DNA of 64,000 nt from UBA830 sp002295635 (GTDB lineage: Bacteria; Pseudomonadota; Alphaproteobacteria; MPNO01; UBA830), in assembly GCA_002295635.1 (NCBI GenBank), contig DBHK01000025.1:124001-188000 (forward strand), given 5' to 3'. A program made the translations under genes and the position numbers. Positions 43,462 to 52,393 of this stretch are shown piece by piece (position 1 is the first letter of the stretch; each line of letters begins with the position of its first letter). Below the pieces are notes generated by a model, which was given only the letters and a program-made list of their open reading frames with translations, was not told the origin of the DNA and did no database searches.

Positions 43462-43866
43462 ATGGGCCTAAAATACAAGGGAGTCGGCCTCGTGGGCGGC
43501 CGAGCACTCGGCGAAGCGCTCATAACCGTTGAGGGGATCGCGTTCAATCTCGGTGTGGATGAAAAAACTGGAATCGTGATCGAAACTGGCCACCCATTGC
43601 TCGGAAAAAACATTGCTGGGCGCGTTCTAGTCTGCCGTTCGGGGAAAGGTTCGACAGCTGGCTCTTTCAGCCTTTTGCAATTAGCGAAACGGGGGCTCGC
43701 GCCGGCCGCAATAATAAATCTTCGCGCCGATGCAGTTATTATAGCCGGCTGTGTTATCGCTGAAATACCGCTGGTTCATCGCCTAGACACTGAAATTACA
43801 GACCTGCCGCTCGGCACTTGGCTTTTTGTTGATGGTGAATTGGGCACTGTTGAGGTGTTGTCATGA
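43462..43866 (+). CDS. Aconitase X small (swivel) subunit, DUF126 type
   Basis: The product has 134 residues from the ATG at 43462, with AAAGAGG just upstream (a TTG one codon before is less likely). It matches the swivel domain of aconitase X: RSGKGSTAGSFSLLQL (around 55-70) contains the invariant serine near the active site. Paired with the larger subunit encoded directly after (4-base ATGA overlap), it forms the two-subunit AcnX. Characterised bacterial AcnX enzymes dehydrate cis-3-hydroxy-L-proline, archaeal ones mevalonate 5-phosphate. Confidence 0.87.
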   Translation: MGLKYKGVGLVGGRALGEALITVEGIAFNLGVDEKTGIVIETGHPLLGKNIAGRVLVCRSGKGSTAGSFSLLQLAKRGLAPAAIINLRADAVIIAGCVIAEIPLVHRLDTEITDLPLGTWLFVDGELGTVEVLS

Positions 43867-45080
43867 ACCTGACAACCGATCAGGAGGCAATGCTGGCCGG
43901 CAAAAAAGGCTGGCCTCTCCAGATTGCCATGAAAATGCTCGCAGCTGTCGGCAGAGCGCAAGATGCACCGGAACTTATCCCAGTTACTTCTGCACATCTG
44001 GTCATTGACGGAACTGCTTTAGGCAAAGCAGGCGGTGATTTCCTGGAACGCCTTGTGGTAGAAGGTGGCCGTTTCGTCATTCCGACTTCGATCAATGCCA
44101 TCGCTGTAGACCGAACGAAACCGCTGAAGACGGCGGAAGAAGAAAACCAGATCCGTATTCTCGAAGCATGCGAAAAGATGGGCGCGCTACCGAGCTGCTC
44201 CTGTAATCCGTTTATTCAGGGAATAGTGCCGTCGTTCGGTGAGCACGTCGCATGGAGCGAGTCCGCTACCGCTCCATACATAAATTCAGTTCTTGGGGCG
44301 AGGACTAACAGAGAGGGAGCAACCGCGGTTGCATCTGCACTGACAGGGCTTACCCCGCGGTACGGCATGCATCTCGAAGAAAATAGGCGGCCAAATGTGC
44401 TGATTCGCGTCGAAACCGATTTGGCAAGTGTCGATCAGTTTAGCTTGCTTGGTGCGCTAGTTGGTCGGCTTGCAGCGGAAAGAATACCCACCTTGGAGGG
44501 GCTGACTAGAATACCGTCGATTGACGATTACGTGTCGTTCAGCGCAGCGTATGCAATCCATAGTATGTCGGCAATATATCATTTCTCGGGAATTACGCCG
44601 GAGGCCAAGACCTTGGCCGACGCGTATAGCGAACCAGCACCATTGCCGATCATTATAGACGACGACGCGTTGGATGCCGAGCGGAGGAAAACAGCTAACG
44701 GAAAAGAGGGCCCAGTCGACGTCGTTTCCATCGGCTGTCCACATGCTTCCATCGAACAGCTACGGGAAGCAGTCGAAAAAATCGAATCGTCGACGAACTC
44801 CCCGGAAATCAAAGTTAAGTTTTACATCCACACTAACCGAACAACATATGATATTGCAGAAGCTGAGGGCTTAATCTCGGTCCTCTTAGACGCAGGGATC
44901 ACGGTAACGGCGGACAACTGCTCGGTTGTCTCTTATGATAAGTTGATTAAAGGGGTGCGGCTAGCGACAAACTCAACGAAGATGGCGCTTTTCGCCAAAT
45001 CGGTTTGCAATGCGGAAATACTTTTTGGAAGCACCCAGGAATGTATCGACGCTGGACTTAGCGGAATTTGGAAGGGTTGA
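43863..45080 (+). CDS. Aconitase X large (catalytic) subunit, DUF521 type
   Basis: The 405-residue product covers the AcnX catalytic domain. Cys residues for the iron-sulfur cluster lie in SCSCNPF (about 116-122), SIGCPHAS (about 293-300) and TADNCSVVSYDK. The enzyme is predicted to be a dehydratase; the reaction in bacteria is often cis-3-hydroxy-L-proline to pyrroline-2-carboxylate. However, the neighbours are three SDR genes, not proline racemase or ornithine cyclodeaminase-like genes, so the substrate here may differ. Translation is coupled to both the small subunit and the first SDR (TGATG overlap at 45078-45082). Confidence 0.87.
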   Translation: MNLTTDQEAMLAGKKGWPLQIAMKMLAAVGRAQDAPELIPVTSAHLVIDGTALGKAGGDFLERLVVEGGRFVIPTSINAIAVDRTKPLKTAEEENQIRILEACEKMGALPSCSCNPFIQGIVPSFGEHVAWSESATAPYINSVLGARTNREGATAVASALTGLTPRYGMHLEENRRPNVLIRVETDLASVDQFSLLGALVGRLAAERIPTLEGLTRIPSIDDYVSFSAAYAIHSMSAIYHFSGITPEAKTLADAYSEPAPLPIIIDDDALDAERRKTANGKEGPVDVVSIGCPHASIEQLREAVEKIESSTNSPEIKVKFYIHTNRTTYDIAEAEGLISVLLDAGITVTADNCSVVSYDKLIKGVRLATNSTKMALFAKSVCNAEILFGSTQECIDAGLSGIWKG

Positions 45081-45853
45081 TGGAACTTTCAGGCATACAG
45101 GACGCGGGCATCGTTATAACCGGCGCGGCACAGGGGATCGGTGAAGCAATAGCGCGGCACTTGGCTGCGGGCGGTGCCCAACTAGCATTGATCGATCGAC
45201 AAGCGAATGCCGTTGGTCAAGTCGCCGCCGAGTTATCTGCCACAGCTATCGAGGCAGATCAAACCGACGAGACATCCGTAAACGCAGCTATAGATATAGC
45301 TGAGAAAAAACTCGCCGGCGGTATTTCTGGTATGGTCAATGTGGCCGGCATTCAGAAGCTCAATCCATTGATTGACCAGTCTACGGAGGATTTCGATAAC
45401 CACTTTGCCGTCAACCTTCGCGGCACATGGCTCGCAACCCGCGCAGCCGCCCGCTATATGGCGAAACGCAAGTCCGGCGCGATTGTGACGATTTCGTCTA
45501 ATGCAGCTCGTGTTCCCCGCGTCCGGCAGGGCGCCTATTGCGCATCCAAAGCGGGTATAAGCCACCTTATGCGCGTGTTTGCCTTGGAATTGGGCCCACT
45601 GGGGATTCGAGTCAACACCGTGGCCCCGGGCGCAACGGAAACCCCGATGATCCATCGTATGATGGAAGATATGGGCTTTGGCAAAGTATTGCTTGAGGGC
45701 GATTTAGATAATTTTCGTGCTGGCGTGCCTTTGGGACGGATCGCATCAGTTGATGACGTTGCCGACGCCGTCACCTTCTTACTCTCCGACCAGTCGAGAT
45801 ACATCACTATGCACGAGATGGTGGTAGACGGCGGCGCCGCGTTAGGAGCCTGA
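45080..45853 (+). CDS. SDR-family oxidoreductase 1
   Basis: This classical SDR of 257 residues begins at the ATG at 45080, which shares a base with the AcnX stop (TGATG); GAAGGG lies upstream. NAD(P) motif TGAAQGIG (14-21), MVNVAGIQ, catalytic Ser in ISSNAARV, and Tyr153-x3-Lys157 are all present. Asp39 after beta-2 (LIDRQ) suggests preference for NAD(H). It resembles 2,3-dihydroxybenzoate-type and general hydroxy-acid dehydrogenases. It is presumably the redox step of the AcnX pathway. Confidence 0.85.
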   Translation: MELSGIQDAGIVITGAAQGIGEAIARHLAAGGAQLALIDRQANAVGQVAAELSATAIEADQTDETSVNAAIDIAEKKLAGGISGMVNVAGIQKLNPLIDQSTEDFDNHFAVNLRGTWLATRAAARYMAKRKSGAIVTISSNAARVPRVRQGAYCASKAGISHLMRVFALELGPLGIRVNTVAPGATETPMIHRMMEDMGFGKVLLEGDLDNFRAGVPLGRIASVDDVADAVTFLLSDQSRYITMHEMVVDGGAALGA

Positions 45854-45859
45854 CCAGTC

Positions 45860-46573
45860 ATGCAGCTAGACGGCAAAACAGCCCTTATCGCTGGTGCTTC
45901 GGAAGGTGTGGGTCGCGAGACTGCGCTTCTATTTGCCGCAGCCGGATCAACCGTTATTGCTGTCTCTCGTAGCGCGAATGCTTTGGAGAAGCTTGCCGCC
46001 GAGACCGATGGACTGATAAGGTCGATCCCCGGAGACCTGACAGATGGTGGCTTTGTCGATCATCTTTCCAAAGAAGCGGGCGACGTAGATATTCTCGTCA
46101 ACTCAGCGGGCCGGACCGCGCATGCGCCTTTTCTTGAGTCTGATCCAGATATGTGGCGCGACGCGTGGGAACTTAACGTCAACGCCCTGCTACGACTGAG
46201 CCAGGCGGTGGCCCGCGGTATGGTAGAACGCCGCCGTGGCCATATTATCAATATTTCATCGGTTCTTGCGCGGCAGGTGTATCCGCTAACTATGGTATAT
46301 GCGGCGACTAAACACGCAACGGCGGCGATTACCCGGGGCATGCGGATCGAACTTGCCGAATATGGCGTACGGGTGACGGAGATCGCGCCGGGATTACTTG
46401 ACACTGGGCTTATGGCGCAAGCTGTTCACCCGGAAGTGGTGGCCGCTTACGCCAAACGGAAAGGCAAGCGCTTAGCGGCAAAGGAGGTGGCTACGGCCAT
46501 CTTGTATGCAGCAAGCACTGATCCTGGAACGGCGCCCGAACTGATCGCCTTAAACCCACACAACCAGATCTAA
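45860..46573 (+). CDS. SDR-family oxidoreductase 2
   Basis: The product has 237 residues, 6 bases after the first SDR. AGASEGVG (11-18) is the cofactor motif, LVNSAGRT (79-86) the NAG motif, and Ser133-Ser134 with Tyr147-x3-Lys151 (YAATK) the catalytic set, all intact. Arg37 in VSRSAN favours NADP(H), unlike SDR 1. It is slightly short at the C-terminus (ending LIALNPHNQI). With SDR 1 it could perform opposite oxidations or reductions on the product of the AcnX dehydratase. Substrate unknown. Confidence 0.85.
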   Translation: MQLDGKTALIAGASEGVGRETALLFAAAGSTVIAVSRSANALEKLAAETDGLIRSIPGDLTDGGFVDHLSKEAGDVDILVNSAGRTAHAPFLESDPDMWRDAWELNVNALLRLSQAVARGMVERRRGHIINISSVLARQVYPLTMVYAATKHATAAITRGMRIELAEYGVRVTEIAPGLLDTGLMAQAVHPEVVAAYAKRKGKRLAAKEVATAILYAASTDPGTAPELIALNPHNQI

Positions 46574-46597
46574 TACTGCGGAGAGAGGATAATAAAA

Positions 46598-47350
46598 ATG
46601 GATATGGAATTGGCCAACAAGGTCGCTTGGGTGACCGGCGCAACCGGCGCTATTGGACACGAAATTGCCATGAGCTTCGCCCGCGAAGGCGCAAAAGTAG
46701 CTGTGTCCGCTCGGACGGAGGGAGCGCTTCACTCGTTAGTTAGAGAGATCGAGAGCTCTGGCGGTAATGCGATTGCCGTCAGCCTAGATGTCACCAACTC
46801 CGTAGATGTGAAAGCAGGGGCTGAGAAGATTGTTTCAGAAATGGGTGCGATCGAAATCCTCGCGACCACAGTTGCCGTGCCTGCCTTCGGTCCCTTCCTA
46901 GAGATCGACGGCGATATTTTTCGGCAAGCGCTGGAAGTAAAATATCTCGGCTACATCAACTGTTTCCAGGCGGTGTTGCCACACATGGTAAAGCAAGGGG
47001 CCGGATCAATCGTGGCCATCACCGGTACAGGCGGCAAGCTCCCGATCAACATCCACCTACCCGGCGGTAGCGTGAACGCTGCGCTGAACCTGGTGCTCAA
47101 GGGACTAGCAAACGAGTACGGGCCGCAAAATATCCGCGTAAACGCAGCATCACCGGGCCCCATCATGTCCGAACGCCAGCAACAGATGATTGATGCCGGT
47201 ATGGGCGACCCGGCCAAGGGTATTCCGCTCGGCCGCCTTGGGAAAGCCGCCGAAGTGGCAGATGCAGTTACTTTTTTGGCAAGCGCCCGAGCGAACTATA
47301 TAACCGGTCAGGTGCTTTCGCTAGACGGCGGCGGGATTAAAGCCCTATAA
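46598..47350 (+). CDS. SDR-family protein 3, lacking the catalytic Tyr/Lys
   Basis: The 250-residue product has a good cofactor motif (TGATGAIG, 13-20) and the C-terminal SPGP.MSER and LSLDGGG blocks of SDRs. But the NAG motif is replaced by ATTVAVP (89-95), and where Tyr-x3-Lys should lie it reads GGSVN at 156-160. So the classical catalytic residues are missing while the fold seems whole. Such atypical SDRs may act on unusual substrates or as non-catalytic partners. It begins 24 bases after SDR 2 with GAGAGG upstream and is the last gene of the AcnX operon. Confidence 0.82.
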   Translation: MDMELANKVAWVTGATGAIGHEIAMSFAREGAKVAVSARTEGALHSLVREIESSGGNAIAVSLDVTNSVDVKAGAEKIVSEMGAIEILATTVAVPAFGPFLEIDGDIFRQALEVKYLGYINCFQAVLPHMVKQGAGSIVAITGTGGKLPINIHLPGGSVNAALNLVLKGLANEYGPQNIRVNAASPGPIMSERQQQMIDAGMGDPAKGIPLGRLGKAAEVADAVTFLASARANYITGQVLSLDGGGIKAL

Positions 47351-47438
47351 GAATTATATTTCTGGCATGAAGTAAGTATCTTCAAAGCATATCGTATTCA
47401 AAAACTCATATTCGAGAAAATCGTATAATCCAGCCACG

Positions 47439-48131
47439 TCAACGAATAAGTCGATAACCTCCGGGTTCGGTAACTAAAATGTCGGCATTTGACGGATCTC
47501 GCTCGATTTTCTGGCGCAAACGATAAACGTGGGTCTCCAAGGTGTGGGTCGCAACGCCGGAATTGTATCCCCAAATTTCATTCAGTAAAACCTCTCTGCT
47601 AATGACGCTCTCCTCGGCCCAGAATAGATATTTAAGAATTTCTGCTTCCTTTTCTGTCAAACGAATTCTGCCACCCTCATTTTTTCGATCAATTATCTTC
47701 TTGGTCGCCGGGTGGAAGGAATACGGGCCAAAGTCAAAGCTTCCATCTTTACTACTCCCGTTCCGCCGAAGCTGTGTGCGTAGACAAACCAGAAGCTTCT
47801 CAAGCTTGAAAGGTTTTGTAATGTAGTCGTTGGCACCGTAAACCGCGCCGATAATGTTATCAGCTTCAGTGTCCGCTCCAGTCAGCATTACCATGGGTTG
47901 GTTCATGCCGGCTTGGCGCATTATTTTGCATAGATCGCGACCATCTACGTCGGGCAGACTGATATCCAAAACCACTATCTCATAATTAGAATCTTTAATT
48001 AGTTCGAGAGCCTCTTTGCCATTTGAGGCTTCATCAACTTTAAATTCGTTGTGGAGCTCCAATTGGTCGCGCAAAATATCCCGAAGAACTTCATCTTCAT
48101 CGACCAGAAGGAGACTTACTTCTTTAATCAT
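47439..48131 (-). CDS. OmpR/PhoB-family response regulator
   Basis: The product has 230 residues. The receiver domain (1-120) has the acidic pocket Asp11-Glu12-Asp13, phosphoacceptor Asp56 (VVLDISLPD), Thr84 and Lys106 (ITKPFK). A winged-helix DNA-binding domain (135-230) contains RLTEKEAEIL, REVLLNEIWG and the recognition helix THTLETHVYRLRQKIE. It is probably a transcription factor; the partner histidine kinase is not in the window, so this is an orphan here. It is convergent with the AcnX operon and divergent from the L,D-transpeptidase. Confidence 0.92.
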   Translation of the reverse strand: MIKEVSLLLVDEDEVLRDILRDQLELHNEFKVDEASNGKEALELIKDSNYEIVVLDISLPDVDGRDLCKIMRQAGMNQPMVMLTGADTEADNIIGAVYGANDYITKPFKLEKLLVCLRTQLRRNGSSKDGSFDFGPYSFHPATKKIIDRKNEGGRIRLTEKEAEILKYLFWAEESVISREVLLNEIWGYNSGVATHTLETHVYRLRQKIERDPSNADILVTEPGGYRLIR

Positions 48132-48367
48132 TTCTCAGCTTTTTCCGCTGGTTAGGGCATCATCTGCGCCGGCCTGATTTGATATCAAGGCCATCATAAT
48201 CGAGATCGCCCCGCCTTGTGAGGGTGTTATTGAAAAGTTACCAGACATATCACAATGACCTACAATAAATTACACCTCACTGGCCTGATCAAGGATACAA
48301 TTTCCTATTTCTTTAGCTTACAAGCAAATCAACTTCAAACGACGCGCTCTTCATTTTATAAAACTGC

Positions 48368-48877
48368 ATGGATCTAATCGTCTCAGCAGACGGGAACGCG
48401 CGTTTTGGCGACACTGTTTATAGGTGCGCCATCGGGCGCAAGGGTATTCGATCAGACAAAACCGAGGGAGACGGAGCCAGCCCATCTGGAAGGTATAAGC
48501 TTTTGCAGGTGCTTTATCGAGAGGAGCGCCTTAGCGCCCCAGATACGGCGCTCTCCGTCGTCGCCCTGTCCGAGGAGGATGGGTGGTGCGATGCACCTCA
48601 AGACCCTGCTTACAACCGTGCAGTTACGCTCCCCTATCCATCAAGTTGCGAACCCCTTTACCGAAACGACGCGCTCTACGACATTGTCGTCGTGACCGAC
48701 CACAATACGAATCCTGTCGTGCCCGGGGATGGCAGTGCAATATTCCTTCACGTCGCCGGAGGCATACACTACCCACCTACGGACGGCTGCATCGCGTTCA
48801 TTCAGCGTGATTTAAGTAAGATACTGGCTATCTGGAAGCCAGAGACCGATTATCTTGTCATCGGCAAAGGCCTCTGA
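48368..48877 (+). CDS. L,D-transpeptidase (YkuD)-family protein
   Basis: The 169-residue product has the YkuD catalytic pair: His128 in AIFLHVA and Cys141 in PPTDGCIAF. DKTEGDGASPSGRY is the typical N-terminal stretch of the short L,D-transpeptidase-like proteins. No signal peptide or transmembrane segment is visible, so an envelope role in peptidoglycan crosslinking needs a non-classical route or this is a cytosolic relative. It is a single gene, separated by 236 bases from the response regulator and convergent with yggS. Confidence 0.82.
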   Translation: MDLIVSADGNARFGDTVYRCAIGRKGIRSDKTEGDGASPSGRYKLLQVLYREERLSAPDTALSVVALSEEDGWCDAPQDPAYNRAVTLPYPSSCEPLYRNDALYDIVVVTDHNTNPVVPGDGSAIFLHVAGGIHYPPTDGCIAFIQRDLSKILAIWKPETDYLVIGKGL

Positions 48878-48916
48878 AAACTCCCGAACCGCTTGGTGCC
48901 GGCTCGGAAAGACAAA

Positions 48917-49606
48917 TCACTGTTTAACCCCGGCAATGCGAATACCAAAAATAGCAGTCCCCACCCTAACCTCCGTCGCACCGAGGCGTACACCGGTTTG
49001 GTAGTCCGCCGACATCCCCATGCTGAGACGGCTAAGATCGTTACGGTCCGCAATTTCGCCTAGCAGCGCAAAGTGCAAAGCTGCATTTTCTCCGATCGGA
49101 GGTATGCACATCAACCCGACGACCGGTAGTGAATATTCACCCCGACATTTTTCAATAAATGCATCGACCTCGCCAAGTAGTACACCATTTTTTTGAGGCT
49201 CCTCGCCGGTGTTCACCTGAACAAATACCTCAGGGCGGCGATCTTGGCGATCCATCTCCCGTGCTAGAATTTGAGCAAGCTTCTCACGATCCAGTGTTTG
49301 AATAATGTCAAACAACGCAACCGCATCTCCCGCCTTGTTTGACTGCAGTGGCCCTATGAGATGGAGGATACAATCCGGATAGGCATCCTTTAACGCTAAC
49401 CATTTGCCCTTGGCTTCCTGTATGCGATTTTCGCCAAACACCCGGTGCCCGGACCTCAGCGCCGCAACAACCAGCTCCTGCGGTTGAGATTTCGAGACCG
49501 CGATTAGCGACACCGAGTCAGGGTCTCTACCCACTTCATTGGCCGCCGCGACAATTTCTGAGCGCACGCCCTCGAGTTTTGTTGTAATTTTGGTCTCTGA
49601 TGTCAT
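48917..49606 (-). CDS. YggS-family PLP homeostasis protein
   Basis: The product has 229 residues from the ATG at 49606; a GTG two codons upstream is possible. It has the PLP-lysine Lys39 in LIAVSKSQP, the FGENRIQEA stretch, the HLIGPLQSNKA stretch and the phosphate-binding LSMGMSADYQ near 195-205. YggS/PLPBP proteins carry pyridoxal phosphate and maintain its homeostasis without known catalysis. Length is usual. It is convergent with the L,D-transpeptidase gene, and in many genomes yggS is found near division or pilus genes, which is not so here. Confidence 0.93.
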   Translation of the reverse strand: MTSETKITTKLEGVRSEIVAAANEVGRDPDSVSLIAVSKSQPQELVVAALRSGHRVFGENRIQEAKGKWLALKDAYPDCILHLIGPLQSNKAGDAVALFDIIQTLDREKLAQILAREMDRQDRRPEVFVQVNTGEEPQKNGVLLGEVDAFIEKCRGEYSLPVVGLMCIPPIGENAALHFALLGEIADRNDLSRLSMGMSADYQTGVRLGATEVRVGTAIFGIRIAGVKQ

Positions 49607-49612
49607 TTGCAC

Positions 49613-49927
49613 CTGAGATTAAGGCATTAATCCCACTATTAAAATGAGATTGGTCAGGATCCTCTTACAAACTATTGTAATGACAGGATCGACCCCTCCA
49701 AAAAATAATCTTTATCCCCCGAAACACAGAGTCTTGGTGCGTTGAAGATATAAAAAAGATAAAAGACGCGCCTCCCACCACAAAACAAAATTTGCAGCAG
49801 TAACTAAGCTATAGGTATCGGTGTAATTTGTCCCACTGGTTCCCTCGCCCGAAAACCAAGTTTTCTCTCCGACAGGTTTAAGGGTTGTCTCGTTCTATTG
49901 ATTTTGCACAGATTGAGAGGTTGTCTT
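49613..49927. other. Non-coding spacer between porin terminator and yggS
   Basis: This 315-base AT-rich stretch lies between the porin's terminator and the yggS start. It should hold the yggS promoter. No open frame, RNA gene or repeat was recognised. Confidence 0.5.
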
Positions 49928-49953
49928 AAAAAAGGGGCGGCATAAGCCGCCCC
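49928..49953 (-). terminator. Rho-independent terminator of the porin gene
   Basis: GGGGCGGC (49934-49941), loop ATAA and GCCGCCCC (49946-49953) form a perfect 8-bp GC-only stem. On the minus strand it is followed by six T (49933-49928). It lies 26 bases past the porin stop. Confidence 0.93.
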
Positions 49954-49979
49954 TTAAATCGTTCAATCAAGATCAAGTC

Positions 49980-51092
49980 TTAGAAGCTGACCTTGAGGCG
50001 GCCGGCGATGGCTTCGCCAGAGTTAGACGTGGCGGAAGTCGCTCCCACCGCACCATCGTTGTAGTCAGCTGACCAAGCGGTAAGCGAGAAGTTAACGCCC
50101 GGAGCAACAGCACGGGACCAAGCAACCGCGAGGATCGACTGGTCGTCACCGTCACCGGCAGCACCAGCATCAGTTACAGTCTCGGATTCCGCGAGTGCAA
50201 CACTGAACTTATTGGCACCCATCTTGTAGTTTGCACCAATTTCAAAAGTTTCCAGTCCAGCAACTGCAGTTGCACCAGTACTAATAGTGCTTACCTCTGC
50301 GCGCTCAACAAAGCTCGCCTGGATGTTAACACCCGAGAAACCAACCTTAGCAGCGATGGCCATAACCTCAGGATCATCCTGGTTGACGGTTGACTCTGCG
50401 TAGGTCTCGTAAGAGGCGGCAATAGCGATGCTCGTGCCATCCATTTTGGTGACATAGTTCACACCGAGTGATCTACCGTGCGAGTCGACCGTTGTGGCTT
50501 CACGGCCACCGTTGCTGTCCTGCGATCTCGCAGGAACGTAACCTACGCCAAGCTGGAAACCTGACATCCGGGGGGAGTACCAAGCCACACCCTCAGAGTC
50601 AGAAGTAAGGTCCGCAAAGTTTGCGTTGCCTGTCGTAACGCCGCCAGGATTGGAGACAAACCTTGACGTATCAAACGGAAGGCTCAGTCCGACGCCAGCC
50701 GAAGAGCCCTGATAGCCCGCAGTCATCGTCTTCGCAACCATATCCGTCGAACCAACACGGATCTCACCGAACGAGCCGGAAATACGCATCCAGTGTTCGT
50801 CGATTTGGTCACCGTCTGTGTTACCTTCTAGCTCAATGCGTGCCTTAATCTTGATGCCGTTATCAAGCTTAGTTGATGCATTGAAGTGGATTTCAGCGTC
50901 CTGTTGGACGTCCCAATCGTTAATGCTGCTGGTTTGGGTAGCGGCGTCAAACGCAGCGTCATTTTCACCAACGCCGAAAATTACCGACGTGTTACCGTTG
51001 ACGGTCAATTTCGGCTTAGCAATAGCCGTACCGCCAAAGGCTACCAGACCGGCAGCAACTAAAGCGGTGGAAGTAAGTAGATGCTTCTTCAT
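49980..51092 (-). CDS. Outer-membrane porin (alphaproteobacterial porin family)
   Basis: The 370-residue product begins at the ATG at 51092, preceded by GGAGGG; a longer frame starts 19 codons earlier but lacks a ribosome site. The signal peptide KKHLLTSTALVAAGLVAFGG ends near AIAKP. The rest is beta-strand-rich with many alternating Gly/aromatic residues (RISGSFGEIRVGSTDM; GLEAF-type strands) and ends in the C-terminal Phe of outer-membrane barrels (GRLKVSF). It probably forms a 16-strand general diffusion pore. It has its own strong terminator and a long leader/spacer upstream. Confidence 0.92.
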   Translation of the reverse strand: MKKHLLTSTALVAAGLVAFGGTAIAKPKLTVNGNTSVIFGVGENDAAFDAATQTSSINDWDVQQDAEIHFNASTKLDNGIKIKARIELEGNTDGDQIDEHWMRISGSFGEIRVGSTDMVAKTMTAGYQGSSAGVGLSLPFDTSRFVSNPGGVTTGNANFADLTSDSEGVAWYSPRMSGFQLGVGYVPARSQDSNGGREATTVDSHGRSLGVNYVTKMDGTSIAIAASYETYAESTVNQDDPEVMAIAAKVGFSGVNIQASFVERAEVSTISTGATAVAGLETFEIGANYKMGANKFSVALAESETVTDAGAAGDGDDQSILAVAWSRAVAPGVNFSLTAWSADYNDGAVGATSATSNSGEAIAGRLKVSF

Positions 51093-51686
51093 TTTTTCCC
51101 TCCAGGGAAATTTTAAGCTAGCAGCGGTCCACCTCATGCGGAACACCACGTTTGCTTTTATTTAAAAACTCTCAGGCGCAATAATAAAAGAGGCCTTCGA
51201 TTGGGTTATTTTTAGGGGAGAAATTCAGCGGCTTCAATAAAATCAACGGTTAGTGCCAAAAAAAACACCCTGCTGTGGCATAAATAACACATATCACGCT
51301 GGCTGGCCGTTTTCGGTTATCGCTTGGGGCAAATATGAGTGTTACTCAGAGGTCTCATATTTCTATTTTATGGGGCTCACGCTTTGTCGGGGGTTTTTTG
51401 CCAAGCCCCCATCCCCGCGAAATATGGCTCAAACAAGATGACGAAGTAGTCCTAAACATCATACAATGCAGACAGGCTCGGTAAGTTTTCCAGAACGGGT
51501 TCCGTTTTCGTTCAAAATACGGGTGTATTACTCTGTATCTCAGGAGTAGAATTATACTCCGGATTATTCGAAACAATAAACAGATCAGCGATCCCGCAAG
51601 ATTGCCGACGTAAGGGTGTAAGATAAAATTGCTATGGTTAACTGTAATATGCTCGCCCCGTACAGAGAATGGAGAGGAACAAAGGA
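51093..51686. other. Long non-coding spacer upstream of porin and of the DUF3576 lipoprotein
   Basis: This 594-base AT-rich region holds divergent promoters for the porin (minus) and the DUF3576-leuS operon (plus). AT-rich stretches and poly-G/C pairs (GGGGG near 51389, CCCCC near 51405) occur, but no clear hairpin-plus-T terminator, tRNA or gene was seen. Porin leaders often carry small-RNA targets; I cannot identify one here. Confidence 0.4.
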
Positions 51687-52244
51687 ATGACCATAAATAA
51701 GTGGTGCCAGGCCACTTTGCTGGTGACCGGAATCGCGTTGTCGGGCTGCGGCGGTCCTATGATCAACCCTATGGACGACCCCGATACATTTGAACCTGGC
51801 CAAGCAAAACGGGGCTACTACAACGACGGAGGAAGTTTCTTCGGAGGCGATGGCGTTGATCTTTCAAGCATTGTTGGCCTTTCAGATAACGACCGCTCAA
51901 CCCCAAAAGGGGTAGGCATCGGTGTTAATACCTATCTTTGGCGTGCGGCCCTAGATACAATGGCCTTTATGCCTCTTTCGTCAGCCGACCCGTTCGGAGG
52001 CGTTATAATAACCGATTGGTATACGCCGCCCGAAACGCCTGATGAGCGTTTTAAGATGAATATATACATCTTGGGCCGACAGTTACGCACGGATGGTGTT
52101 CGTGTGGCCGTGTTCCGTCAGAGCCGAGATGGGAGCCAATGGGTCGACGCAAGTGTGGAGAAGAAGACCTCGGTGAAACTGGAAAACCAGATACTTGTTC
52201 GCGCCCGACAGCTTCGAGTTGCAGTGCGATCAGCCGGAAACTGA
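51687..52244 (+). CDS. DUF3576 domain lipoprotein
   Basis: The product has 185 residues from the ATG at 51687 with GAGAGG nine bases upstream. A lipoprotein signal ends in LSGC (Cys21), so the mature protein is lipid-anchored, likely in the outer membrane. The DUF3576 core includes GIGVNTYLWRAALDTMAFMP and GGVIITDWY. It lies just before leuS-lptE-holA in many alphaproteobacteria. The function is unknown; association with lptE invites an outer-membrane assembly role, an inference from order alone. Confidence 0.88.
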   Translation: MTINKWCQATLLVTGIALSGCGGPMINPMDDPDTFEPGQAKRGYYNDGGSFFGGDGVDLSSIVGLSDNDRSTPKGVGIGVNTYLWRAALDTMAFMPLSSADPFGGVIITDWYTPPETPDERFKMNIYILGRQLRTDGVRVAVFRQSRDGSQWVDASVEKKTSVKLENQILVRARQLRVAVRSAGN

Positions 52245-52393
52245 GGGACACAAACTGAAGCGTTGCAGCCAAACACACACGTGCACACACCATATATTTT
52301 AATCGAGCCCAATTTTGCATATGAGTCGATCGGGGTGATGCGCAGGACTTACCGTCACCAAACCTTTTTTTAAACATTTGGGAATCACACCCA

